A stretch of 64,000 nucleotides of DNA from Aphanothece sp. CMT-3BRIN-NPC111 (GTDB lineage: Bacteria > Cyanobacteriota > Cyanobacteriia > Cyanobacteriales > JAHHGU01). The DNA lies in the NCBI GenBank assembly GCA_019359765.1, contig JAHHGU010000011.1:62001-126000 (forward strand). Reading direction: 5' to 3'. A program made the position numbers and the translations under genes. The notes beneath the pieces were generated by a model. The model worked only from the letters and a program-made list of their open reading frames with translations. It was not told where the DNA came from and did no database searches. Of this stretch, positions 17,745 through 26,367 are shown piece after piece (within the stretch, counting starts at the first letter, position 1; each line of letters begins with the position of its first letter).

Positions 17745-20507
17745 TTTAACTTTTGCCTTTTCTTCTAGCCTCTGCACCCTTCCCTTGATGGGTAACTCAA
17801 CCTTAAAGCAGGTTTGACCAGATCCACTCTCAACCCAAATTTTGCCCCCTAAATGCTCTGTTAGTGTCTTAACCAGCGCTAATCCCAATCCAGTTCCACC
17901 TTGCTTCCAAGGGTCAGCACTGGGAATGCGGTAGAACTTATCAAAAATGCGCGGTAACTCACTGGGAGCAATTTCAACGCCTGAATTGCTCACACTTAAC
18001 TCAATTTTTCCTGATTTAGCACTAGCTGTAATTATAATTTCTTCCCCTGGCGGGGTATATTTGCAAGCATTGTTGAGCAATTCTGCCACGATACGTTCCA
18101 GGCTAGAAGGGTCGGAAACTAGATCCGGCATATCGGTAGAAATATTAATTTGCAGAGTTTGTTGGTGGTTCTTAATTCGCTCTTGAAAAGGTTCTACGAT
18201 TTGAGGAAGCCAGTCCTGTAGCTGCATGGCTGTTAGCACTAAGGACTGAGATCCGGCATCAAGTTTTTGTAAGTCTAGTAACTCATTAATCAGCCTATTC
18301 TCTCGTTCGCATTCGTTTTTCAGAATCTGCAAGTAGCGAGATGTTTTACTTTGTTGTGCCTGCAAATTGGGTATTTCGGAGAATGACGCCCTTTCCTGAT
18401 TTAGGGCGATTTCTAACATTTGCATAGCCATTTTCATGTTGGCTACGGGCGTCCGTAATTCATGGGAAACTGTACTCAAAAAGTCGTCTTTGAGGCGATT
18501 GAGTCTTTCGAGTTCCACTACTTGTGCTTGCACAGCTTGGTAAAGTCGGGCTTGGCGAATGGCGATCGCGCATTGATTTGCTACCTGCTGTACTAATCCA
18601 ATCTCTAGATTGTTAAAGCCATAGTCATGGCGATGTACTAACCATAGGTCACCCAGTACTCCTCGATCGTCAAAAATTGGACAAGCCAACATAGCCACCT
18701 GACCCCGGATAGGGTTGGGAAGGAGGGAACAGAATTGGAAACACTCACCTTGCAAGAGCGGATTGTAGATTTCCGGAAAGCTTCCCATCTGCAATACACG
18801 AGCCTTATAGAAGGGTCGCGAAGTTTGGTACTCATAACAAATGGTGGCAGTACCTTGCTCAAGATTGTATAGTGCTGAATTACAGCTGACCAAATTTAGT
18901 ACTTGGACTAGCTCTCGCACGGCTGTTTGCAAAATTTGGTCTTCTTCCAGACTATCGCGGACTTTATCTGTAATGCGTTTTAGCATTGCATCAAAGTCTC
19001 TAGCCTGCTGCAACTGGGCTGTGCGTTCCTGTACTTGTAGCTCAAGGTCAGCATTAAGTAGCTGCACTTGTTGATAAAGTTCTGATTGCTGAATAGCGAT
19101 CGCCACAGAGGTTGCCAGTTGCTTGAGCAAATCTATTTCCAGATCTTGCCATTGCCGTGGACTGCGACATTGATAAGCAATCAGCAATCCCCACAATTGA
19201 TTGGGAATGTGGGAGTTTTTCTTTGATAACAGGGAGTAAGGAGAAGTTGAATTTTGGGTTGTTTGTTCGCTTTGCAGAATAGGAACTACTAAGCTAGCTC
19301 TTACCTGGAACCTAGCCAGTAAATCGATGTGACACTGAGTCAATCCTGCTGCGTAGATATCCTCTGTAGCGCGGAGGCGGCACTGTTTGTTAAGCTGGAT
19401 ACCACTTTGAGCAAAGCAGTGGTCATCGATTACTGTTCCCAACATCGAGTCCCAATCCGAATCTACAGACTCTGCTACCACAATTCCACTGCCATTAAAA
19501 TTAAAGCGGTAGATTACTACTCGGTCAGTTTTAAGAAACTGCCGCACTTCAGCCACTGTGGTGTTGAGAATTTTATCTAAGTTTAAAGATTGGCAAATCG
19601 GTTGCGCGATCGCACCTATCAAGCGCTCTCGTTCTGCCTGTTTTTGTAGGGCTATTTCTGCCTGCTTGCGCTCACTGATTTCACGAATAATACTGAAAAG
19701 AACTCTTTGGTTGCCATCTACAGTGCCTTGGGAACTTACCTCTACAGGAAAGGTACTTCCATCTTTGCGGCGGTGAATAGTTTCAAATAAAATTCCCTTT
19801 TTATCTGCTTGCGCCATTTGCTCCGCGAGCAAAGCATGAGTTTCCGGCGCTCGTATATCGTGGATTTTCAAGGAAAGCAATTCTTCTCGCTGATAACCAT
19901 ATGCCTTGATTGCAGCATTATTCGCTTCAATAATTTCTCCCTCAGGGCGGACAAATAAAACAATGTCGCGAGCCTGTTCAGATAAAAGTTGATAACGTTT
20001 TAATATCTTCTCTGAGTGTTTGCGCCCCGTAATGTCGCGAGAGTTAATTGCTATCCCCTTGACACTGGCATTTTCAAGGAAGTTGTTAGCGACAGACTCT
20101 AATTCAACCCAAGAATTATCTTTATGTCGAAAACGATACTCAATGGAAACAACAATACCCGGATTTTTAATTAATTTATCAAAAGCAGCCTCAACCGCTG
20201 GAGCATCTTCTGGGTGGATGTAGTCGCATCCGTTCTTACCTTCCAACTCTTCGGGTTTATAACCTAAAATTCGCTTGATTGAGGGGCTTTCATATAGAAT
20301 TACTTTCTCAACAGATAGAATTGTCATCATGTCTGATGAATTTTGCACAAGCGAGCGAAATCGTTCTTCGCTTTGCCGAAGCGCATCTGCGCTTGCCGTT
20401 TCAGCATTGATGCGCCGAAGGACAAAAGAGGCTAAAAGCGCCAGTATCAACACGATCGATGTGGAAAGGCTAATCCCAATTGCTAGCAAGGTGTTATTGA
20501 TTAGCAT
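17736..20507 (-). CDS. Hybrid-input sensor histidine kinase (TM-PAS-PAS-GAF-GAF-HisKA-HATPase)
   Basis: A 923-residue kinase. One transmembrane helix lies at about 6-32. Two PAS domains follow (about 45-160 with YIHPEDAPAV, about 170-285 with RRKDGSTFPVE). A GAF domain spans about 300-480, then a coiled coil, then a second GAF at about 520-665. HisKA has the phospho-acceptor His682 in SHELRTP. The HATPase domain shows LLNNACKYTP as N-box and GGTGLGLALVK as the G-box. GAF-1 lacks an obvious bilin-binding Cys-His pair, so a phytochrome role is not claimed. The leading helix looks like the last helix of an MHYT sensor; the rest of that domain survives only as a frameshifted remnant just upstream (20494-20751). 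No cognate regulator is adjacent. Confidence 0.88.
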   Translation of the reverse strand: MLINNTLLAIGISLSTSIVLILALLASFVLRRINAETASADALRQSEERFRSLVQNSSDMMTILSVEKVILYESPSIKRILGYKPEELEGKNGCDYIHPEDAPAVEAAFDKLIKNPGIVVSIEYRFRHKDNSWVELESVANNFLENASVKGIAINSRDITGRKHSEKILKRYQLLSEQARDIVLFVRPEGEIIEANNAAIKAYGYQREELLSLKIHDIRAPETHALLAEQMAQADKKGILFETIHRRKDGSTFPVEVSSQGTVDGNQRVLFSIIREISERKQAEIALQKQAERERLIGAIAQPICQSLNLDKILNTTVAEVRQFLKTDRVVIYRFNFNGSGIVVAESVDSDWDSMLGTVIDDHCFAQSGIQLNKQCRLRATEDIYAAGLTQCHIDLLARFQVRASLVVPILQSEQTTQNSTSPYSLLSKKNSHIPNQLWGLLIAYQCRSPRQWQDLEIDLLKQLATSVAIAIQQSELYQQVQLLNADLELQVQERTAQLQQARDFDAMLKRITDKVRDSLEEDQILQTAVRELVQVLNLVSCNSALYNLEQGTATICYEYQTSRPFYKARVLQMGSFPEIYNPLLQGECFQFCSLLPNPIRGQVAMLACPIFDDRGVLGDLWLVHRHDYGFNNLEIGLVQQVANQCAIAIRQARLYQAVQAQVVELERLNRLKDDFLSTVSHELRTPVANMKMAMQMLEIALNQERASFSEIPNLQAQQSKTSRYLQILKNECERENRLINELLDLQKLDAGSQSLVLTAMQLQDWLPQIVEPFQERIKNHQQTLQINISTDMPDLVSDPSSLERIVAELLNNACKYTPPGEEIIITASAKSGKIELSVSNSGVEIAPSELPRIFDKFYRIPSADPWKQGGTGLGLALVKTLTEHLGGKIWVESGSGQTCFKVELPIKGRVQRLEEKAKVKKF

Positions 20508-20751
20508 GAGATAGGTGCATAGGTGATTGATCGATATGCTTAAAGCTGGCTGGTGCTATCTCGGTGATGGTGTTTCCCATCGCGATCGCACCTCCAGCAA
20601 ACCAAAGTAGACGCGGTAAGCCGCTTGGGGCGAATGTTACCTGTGCCGTTAAGTATAGTTCCGTGTCTGATGCTATAACTGCGATCGCCATCGGCATAAC
20701 AACCAGGCTTATATCATAGGTGGCGATCGTGACGATACCTGCGTCAGTCAT
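20494..20751 (-). pseudogene. Remnant of an MHYT sensor domain, out of frame with the kinase
   Basis: The 85-codon frame reads TYDISLVVMPMAIAVIASDT, then LTAQVTF, then LLWFAGGAIAMG. This follows the first two helices of MHYT membrane sensor domains (Y-D..LV..S..IAI.AS.TAL, W...GGA.AMG). The expected continuation IWSMHFIGM, with the His that names the domain, is absent. The frame ends 14 bases inside the kinase start, in another frame, and the kinase begins with what looks like the domain's final helix. An internal deletion plus a frameshift in an MHYT-PAS-GAF kinase explains this. Expression as a separate peptide cannot be excluded. Confidence 0.6.
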
Positions 20752-21224
20752 TTCTTCGCTTACTCACCCCACTTTGATTTGTGGCTGTATCGCGATCGCT
20801 TATAACTACTTTTATCAAAATATTCAGTCTCAGTGCGCCGATCACCACTTACGAGAGCGAAAGGGCAACATAAGAAACATTACATGCCTAGTCTCTAACG
20901 TGTTGCTCCCAACGTTCCATGCTTATTAAGGTATGCTATGTAACAAAAATAATGCAAATTTGGTTTATCAACTGCTATTATGTTAAAGTTATTAAAGAAT
21001 AAAAACAAGCGATATTTAAAATAAAATTAAATTTGGTTGCTGATAACGATTAATTAAAGCTATGTAATTTCACCAGAACATCAGCACTCATATCCCTAAT
21101 ACGTCATATAAATTGCCACCTTCTCTCGTTTGCCAATCCACTCGCCTTGGGTTATTTATTCATGGCATAATGAGCGCCTAGAAGAAATACTGGCAAGGGC
21201 TTAACTCTAACTCAAGCAAGAAAT
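20752..21224. other. Intergenic region, no gene recognised
   Basis: AT-rich in the middle (about 20930-21060), with a GCGATCGC palindrome near 20792. No supported coding frame. It separates divergent genes and presumably holds both promoters, but no hexamer pair is convincing. Confidence 0.5.
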
Positions 21225-21827
21225 GTGTACCGCTACCTACTGTTCTACAAACCCTACAATGTCTTGAGCCAGTTTACTGATACTGATGAGATCAAAGCAG
21301 GCAAGGAAACTAATTGTAGGCGTAGGACGCTCAAAGACTACATTCCAGTTCCCTCTGTTTATCCAGTGGGACGCCTCGACGGAGACAGTGAAGGATTGCT
21401 GCTGTTGACTGATGACGGACACCTACAGCACCGACTCTCAAACCCACGATTTGGACATCCCCGTACTTATTGGGTGCAAGTGGAACGCATCCCTGATGAA
21501 AACGCACTCAGGCGTCTGCGCGAAGGGGTGATTATTCAAAATTACTCCACCCGACCAGCATTGGTAAATCTGTTGTCAGCAGAACCATGCTTACCTCCCC
21601 GCGATCCACCAATCCGATTTCGCAAGAATGTGCCCACATCCTGGCTGGAGATGACGCTGAAAGAAGGTCGCAACCGCCAGGTACGGAGAATGACGGCGTC
21701 AGTGGGGTTTCCTACGTTGCGGCTGATACGAGTTGCCATTGGTCACCTGCGCCTAGAAGGTCTAACTCCGGGTGAGTGGCGGGATTTGACATCGGCAGAA
21801 CTAGAACAGCTCAGGCAACGAAGTTAA
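21225..21827 (+). CDS. rluE: rRNA large-subunit pseudouridine synthase (RluE-type)
   Basis: A 200-residue member of the RsuA/RluE family, which isomerises uridine to pseudouridine in rRNA; RluE acts on 23S position 2457 in E. coli. The catalytic Asp lies in [17 protein letters not shown], and the family motifs YWVQVER and [10 protein letters not shown] are present. The short length without an S4 domain favours RluE/RluB-short forms over RsuA. GTG at 21225 starts the [10 protein letters not shown] strand typical of the family. An ATG two bases upstream is out of frame. The gene stands alone. Confidence 0.88.
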   Translation: MYRYLLFYKPYNVLSQFTDTDEIKAGKETNCRRRTLKDYIPVPSVYPVGRLDGDSEGLLLLTDDGHLQHRLSNPRFGHPRTYWVQVERIPDENALRRLREGVIIQNYSTRPALVNLLSAEPCLPPRDPPIRFRKNVPTSWLEMTLKEGRNRQVRRMTASVGFPTLRLIRVAIGHLRLEGLTPGEWRDLTSAELEQLRQRS

Positions 21828-21952
21828 AGTCAAAAATAGCTGAAAGCTAAAAGCTGAATCATGCAATAGTATATGCGCTCGTGGCACACTAGATGGCAGC
21901 CCCATAATATCTCTGCATTTAGAACCCGGAGAGGAATTGAGGAAGTTCCACT

Positions 21953-24196
21953 ATGCTTGTCTGCCCCCAGTGTGAGTCTGAAAATCCAATTACCAATAAG
22001 TTCTGTGAAAAATGTGGAACTTCCCTAACTCACAAAACTTGTCATGAATGCAACGCGGAAGTCCCCCTGAGTGCGGAACGCTGCCCCAATTGTGATGCCT
22101 TGACGGACAAAGTTTGGTGGGCAATAATTGCCAACGTTGCCCATCTGCAACCCTCCCCAACCGCCGAACCACAAACGCCCCAGGCAACGGTACCACAGCC
22201 AGTAACCGACAGTACGGCAGCAACGTCGGCTGCCCCTTGGCCGCCACAAGAATCTGCCTCAGAACAGTTGGAACCCTCGGTTCCGGCAGCGATCGCACCA
22301 GATGTCCCATCCACAGAAACTTTGCCTATAAGCTCCTTACCACAGGGTGAGGAGAAATCTCCAGAAGAAGATGCCCAAATGCCTGTTGTCCCAGCAGCTG
22401 TGGAAGAATCTTTAGATGATCAGGACACGCAACCTGTTTTAAGCCCTGCGATTCAAAGTTCCTCTGGGAATGACTATAGCCAGGAGGCATCTTCAGGGGT
22501 ATCGCCAGCGGCGGTATATTTAGACAGCCAGCAGCGTTATAAACTGCTGGAATCCCTGACACCTAAACCAACAGTTACAGGTGTAGAAACATCACAAGTG
22601 AAAGTGTTGGACTGCCAACCGTTTCAAAAGACTCTCTTACAAGCGATCATAGAGCCGCTGCCAAGCGCCTCTGGACGTAGTAACCCGGCATCGCAGTCCA
22701 GTGCCCTAGATTATGAGTCCTGGAAGGCCAGTTTACCAGCGATCGCCCAACCCTATTTAGCCCTACAGTCGTCGCTTTCCCCGACTCTGCCAGCAATCCA
22801 CGATGCTTGGCTTGCTGATGGACAGGCGGTAGTGCTACTAGAAGACCGTTCCGAGTGGCCGCTGCTTGTAGATAGGTGGCGAAATGAGCAGGTGCCCACA
22901 TTGCAGATTTTGTACGGACTGGGGCAAATGGCACAGTTGTGGGTTGCCCTAGAACCCTGGCGTATGCGTCAGAGTCTGTTAGAGATTACGAATCTGCGGG
23001 TGGATGAAGACCAGATGATCGGCCTGCAACAGCTGTATAAAGAATCAGAATCTGGCGAACTGACACTCCAGGATTTGGGGGCAATGTGGCAATCGTTATT
23101 TGATCAGTCTCAGCGAACGCAATTTCCATCCCTAGCTCAACTGTTAGGGGAGATGCGTACCGGCGAGGTCGTGAAGATTGAGCAACTGCGATCGCGCCTG
23201 CAAGCAATAGCCGATGAAATACAAGGCAATACCGCCGATGAGTCAAGTATTCCTACACAAGGGTTTTCCCAATCATTTGCCAGCGATACCAGCCCAAGCG
23301 AGAGCGAGGACTTGCCCTCTGAAAGTAACGAAGTCGATGATGCGCCAACGGTGATTCTGCCTATGCAGTTGATCGCTTTGGAAGACGCTGGGCGCACTGA
23401 TATCGGTCGCCAACGAAACCACAATGAAGACTTCTTTGGCATTCAGACGCAGGTTAACAAGCAGGAAACCCCTACAGGGCGAAGCGTCAAGGCTCGGGGT
23501 CTGTATATTCTCTGCGATGGCATGGGAGGGCACGCTAGTGGAGAAGTGGCGAGTGCTATGGCGGTTGAAACCCTGAAGCGCTACTTTGCAGCTAACTGGC
23601 AGGACACATTACCAACAGAAGATAGCATCCGTGAGGCGGTGCTAAGAGCTAACCAGGCAATCTACGATGTTAACCAAAAGAATGCTAGCTCTGGCAGTGG
23701 GCGGATGGGCACAACTCTGGTTGTGGTTTTGATTCAGGAGACGAAGATGGCGATCGCCCATGTAGGAGATTCTCGTCTTTATCGGGTCACCCGCAGGCAT
23801 GGTCTTGAGCAAGTCACAGTGGATCACGAGGTAGGTCAACGGGAAATCCTGCGCGGAGTTGAACCGGCGATCGCCTATTCCCGCCCCGATGCTTACCAGC
23901 TAACTCAAGCCTTAGGCCCACGAGACGAAAATTTTCTCCGGCCTGATGTCGATTTTATGGAGTTAGATGAAGATACCTTGCTAATTCTGTGTTCTGATGG
24001 TCTCACAGATAATGACCTGCTAGAGAACCACTGGCAAAGTCACCTTGCTCCTTTGCTCAGTTCCCGCGCCAACTTAGATCAGGGGGTGTCTCAATTAATT
24101 GACCTTGCCAATCAGCACAATGGCCACGATAACATCACGGCGGTGCTAGTCCGGGCAAAGCTGCGACCAAATGCTGAGCAACAGAAACGGTTTTGA
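21953..24196 (+). CDS. PP2C-type protein phosphatase with N-terminal zinc ribbons
   Basis: A 747-residue protein. Residues 4-50 hold eight cysteines in four CxxC pairs (CPQC, CEKC, CHEC, CPNC), a double zinc ribbon. A long Pro/Ser/Glu-rich linker runs to about 190, followed by an unassigned domain to about 425. The PP2C domain begins near 475 and keeps the metal-binding motifs RNHNEDFFG, ILCDGMGGH, AHVGDSRLYR and CSDGLTDND. It should remove phosphate from Ser/Thr proteins with Mn/Mg. GAGGAATTGAGGAAG lies before ATG. The FHA-kinase gene follows 460 bases downstream, so the two likely form a kinase/phosphatase pair. Confidence 0.9.
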   Translation: MLVCPQCESENPITNKFCEKCGTSLTHKTCHECNAEVPLSAERCPNCDALTDKVWWAIIANVAHLQPSPTAEPQTPQATVPQPVTDSTAATSAAPWPPQESASEQLEPSVPAAIAPDVPSTETLPISSLPQGEEKSPEEDAQMPVVPAAVEESLDDQDTQPVLSPAIQSSSGNDYSQEASSGVSPAAVYLDSQQRYKLLESLTPKPTVTGVETSQVKVLDCQPFQKTLLQAIIEPLPSASGRSNPASQSSALDYESWKASLPAIAQPYLALQSSLSPTLPAIHDAWLADGQAVVLLEDRSEWPLLVDRWRNEQVPTLQILYGLGQMAQLWVALEPWRMRQSLLEITNLRVDEDQMIGLQQLYKESESGELTLQDLGAMWQSLFDQSQRTQFPSLAQLLGEMRTGEVVKIEQLRSRLQAIADEIQGNTADESSIPTQGFSQSFASDTSPSESEDLPSESNEVDDAPTVILPMQLIALEDAGRTDIGRQRNHNEDFFGIQTQVNKQETPTGRSVKARGLYILCDGMGGHASGEVASAMAVETLKRYFAANWQDTLPTEDSIREAVLRANQAIYDVNQKNASSGSGRMGTTLVVVLIQETKMAIAHVGDSRLYRVTRRHGLEQVTVDHEVGQREILRGVEPAIAYSRPDAYQLTQALGPRDENFLRPDVDFMELDEDTLLILCSDGLTDNDLLENHWQSHLAPLLSSRANLDQGVSQLIDLANQHNGHDNITAVLVRAKLRPNAEQQKRF

Positions 24197-24656
24197 AAGA
24201 CTTTTGAGTTTTTAATTAATTGTGAGCTATCTACCGCATCGTGCTAGTTGCCTACAGGTACAAGTTAAACCTACCAGTTTTCCAAGTTCACAAGTTGAAT
24301 CAAGGGTTACATCTACTTCGATTGCAGCTTAATAATCGCCTTTGGGAAGGGATGATTGCCGTATGTGGTGATTCGATGAGAGGATTTTGGATTTTGGATT
24401 GTCGCCTAGACGGTCAGTCGGGGGCTTGCAATACTGAACAAATTCTTTTCTTTTCCACGATTGAAAGTCGGGGGCTTGAGACCTATGCGTGTTTTTGGTC
24501 AAAAACAGTTGGTGTTAGTTAGGACGACGCGGAGAAATCTTCCCCCTGTCTCCGTGTCTCCGTGTCCCCGTGTCATTCTCAACCAAGTATTTATGACCGC
24601 TCCCATGATTGCCTATTCTGTTTCCCAAGGGGCGCTATCTGGGGACTTCTGGACGT
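24197..24656. other. Intergenic region with a dispersed repeat
   Basis: Open frames at 24241-24522 and 24461-24664 are judged spurious. They cross a ~77-bp sequence (24384-24460) that is present in inverted orientation at 61320-61396. The stretch CTCCGTGTCTCCGTGTCCCCGTGTC near 24550 is a short simple repeat (written here in three parts: CTCCGTGT, CTCCGTGT, CCCCGTGT). Confidence 0.6.
24384..24460. repeat. Dispersed intergenic repeat, copy A
   Basis: About 77 bases, including GCCTAGACGGTCAGTCGGGG, match the reverse complement of 61320-61396 with only a few mismatches. Both copies lie in front of a gene: FHA-kinase here, Rieske oxygenase there. Confidence 0.8.
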
Positions 24657-25883
24657 ATGGTTAAATTGACCCTCCTACATCCGCAGGGTTCTACCCCTGT
24701 GCAACAGTGGAACTTCGAGAGGGAATCCAGTATTCGGATTGGTCGCTCTCCTGAGAATGATGTGGTTCTGAACGACCCCTTAGTTTCCCGGCACCACCTG
24801 GAACTCCGTAGAGTTGGTATACCAACTCCGCAGGCATCTGTACAGTGGCAGTTGGTCAATCAGGGCACGAATGGCACCTTTCTCAATGGCATTTTGGTTT
24901 CCCAAGCCTTGGTTCCCAATGATTCCCTCATCCAGCTAGCGCGAGGGGGACCGATGCTGAAATTTCAAATTCAGGAGTTAGGGGTCAAAATTCCCCATTC
25001 GCCACTTCCTACCTCCCCAGTTTGCACCCACGCGGGTAATCCGCCCGGTAGTTTGTTCTGCATTCACTGCGGTCAACCTGTAGTTCAAGCGCAGCAATTC
25101 GTCCGCCAGTATCAGGTGTTACGCACACTAGGGCAAGGAGGAATGGGCACAACGTATCTAGCTTGGGATAAAGAAGCAACTAAAGCTGGACGCCCTCAAA
25201 TGTTGGTGCTCAAGGAGATGAATACCGACATGGCGCAAATTTCTAAAGCACGAGAACTTTTTGAAAGAGAGGCTCGGATTCTTGAAGGGCTGCACCATCC
25301 CGGTATTCCTCAGTATTATGACTTCTTTGTTGAGGGCGGCAAGAAATATCTGGCGATGGAATTAATCCACGGCCAGGATTTAGAAAAGCGTATCTATAAT
25401 CAGGGACCTGTGATACTGCCGCAGGCAATTGAATGGATGATTCAGACCTGCGACATCTTGGACTATATTCATCGGCAAGACCCACCACTAATCCACCGGG
25501 ATATTAAACCGGCTAATTTAATGGTGCGCCATTTGGACAATCGAGTGATAGTGCTGGATTTTGGGGCTGTCAAAGAGATTGGCACAGCCCCAGGCACGCG
25601 CATTGGTGCCGAAGGCTACAGCGCCCCAGAGCAAGACCGAGGGCAGCCTTGCACTCAGTCAGATCTTTATGCCATTGGTCCAACGCTGATCTTTCTGCTG
25701 ACTGGGGAAAACCCGATGAGCTTTTATCGCCGAGTTGGTTCAGTATACCGATTTGATGTCCAAACTATTCCTACTATCACCCCCAAATTAAGGGGAGTGA
25801 TTGAGCGGGTCACAGAACCCAAGCCGCGCGATCGCTACCAGACAGCAAAAGAACTGTCTCAGGCAATGGATGCTTGCCGTTAA
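24657..25883 (+). CDS. FHA-domain serine/threonine protein kinase
   Basis: A 408-residue protein. Residues about 1-105 are an FHA phosphothreonine-binding domain (GRSPENDVVL, SRHHLELR, NGTFLNG). A small zinc-ribbon-like piece follows (CTHAGNPPGSLFCIHCG). The Hanks-type kinase from about 150 shows the glycine loop LGQGGMGTTYLAW, catalytic HRDIKPAN and DFGAVKE in place of DFG-plus-activation motifs. The catalytic Lys lies in VLKEM. ATG at 24657 begins VKLTLLHPQG, the first FHA strand; the frame extends to 24609 without domain content. It lies downstream of the PP2C gene in the same direction and converges with the small gene at 25892. Confidence 0.9.
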   Translation: MVKLTLLHPQGSTPVQQWNFERESSIRIGRSPENDVVLNDPLVSRHHLELRRVGIPTPQASVQWQLVNQGTNGTFLNGILVSQALVPNDSLIQLARGGPMLKFQIQELGVKIPHSPLPTSPVCTHAGNPPGSLFCIHCGQPVVQAQQFVRQYQVLRTLGQGGMGTTYLAWDKEATKAGRPQMLVLKEMNTDMAQISKARELFEREARILEGLHHPGIPQYYDFFVEGGKKYLAMELIHGQDLEKRIYNQGPVILPQAIEWMIQTCDILDYIHRQDPPLIHRDIKPANLMVRHLDNRVIVLDFGAVKEIGTAPGTRIGAEGYSAPEQDRGQPCTQSDLYAIGPTLIFLLTGENPMSFYRRVGSVYRFDVQTIPTITPKLRGVIERVTEPKPRDRYQTAKELSQAMDACR

Positions 25884-25891
25884 GCGTTATC

Positions 25892-26110
25892 TTATTCCTC
25901 ATCCCAAGCTTCTACGGCCAACAAGTCGCTAATCGGATCTTGCATGGTGAAGCCAAATTCCAGCAGTTCTTTTTTCCAGTACGACCATTGATCGCCGTAG
26001 AGAAGGGCTATTTTCCAGATGCTATCGCTGGGTTTGATGATATTGGATGCTACAAGTGAATGCACCTGACGCTGCATTTTCACCATTGGGTGAATAACTT
26101 GCTGTGTCAT
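25892..26110 (-). CDS. Small conserved cyanobacterial protein (DUF4327-like)
   Basis: A 72-residue acidic-ended protein. The pattern LV...II...DSIWKIALLYGDQWSYWKKEL...GF..QDPI.DLL..E.WDEE resembles the small cyanobacterial DUF4327 family as I remember it. Function is unknown. It converges with the FHA-kinase, with only eight bases between the stop codons. No terminator hairpin fits in that gap. Confidence 0.6.
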   Translation of the reverse strand: MTQQVIHPMVKMQRQVHSLVASNIIKPSDSIWKIALLYGDQWSYWKKELLEFGFTMQDPISDLLAVEAWDEE

Positions 26111-26367
26111 ATATTAGAAATCAGTTTTGTGAATACTTACGCCAAAAATGCTTCCCTCTCCTGATGTTTCGATACTGAGAGAGCGATTATTTAAGAAGCT
26201 TTCTTTTATTGTTGTAGCGTACAAGTATCGTTTCTGGCAAGTCCCTTTAGGGTAAATGTACGGTAATCACTACCTGCGATCGCCTAATTGGTACGGTGCC
26301 TTCGCGTAGCCCGCAGTGGTCATGGAAAGTAGATATGCGCCATGGCGCGTCTCTACAAGGTTTCGGG

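Noticed and set aside
24241..24522. 93-codon plus-strand frame
   Set aside because: It crosses the dispersed repeat found in inverted form at 61320-61396 and has no domain or start signal.
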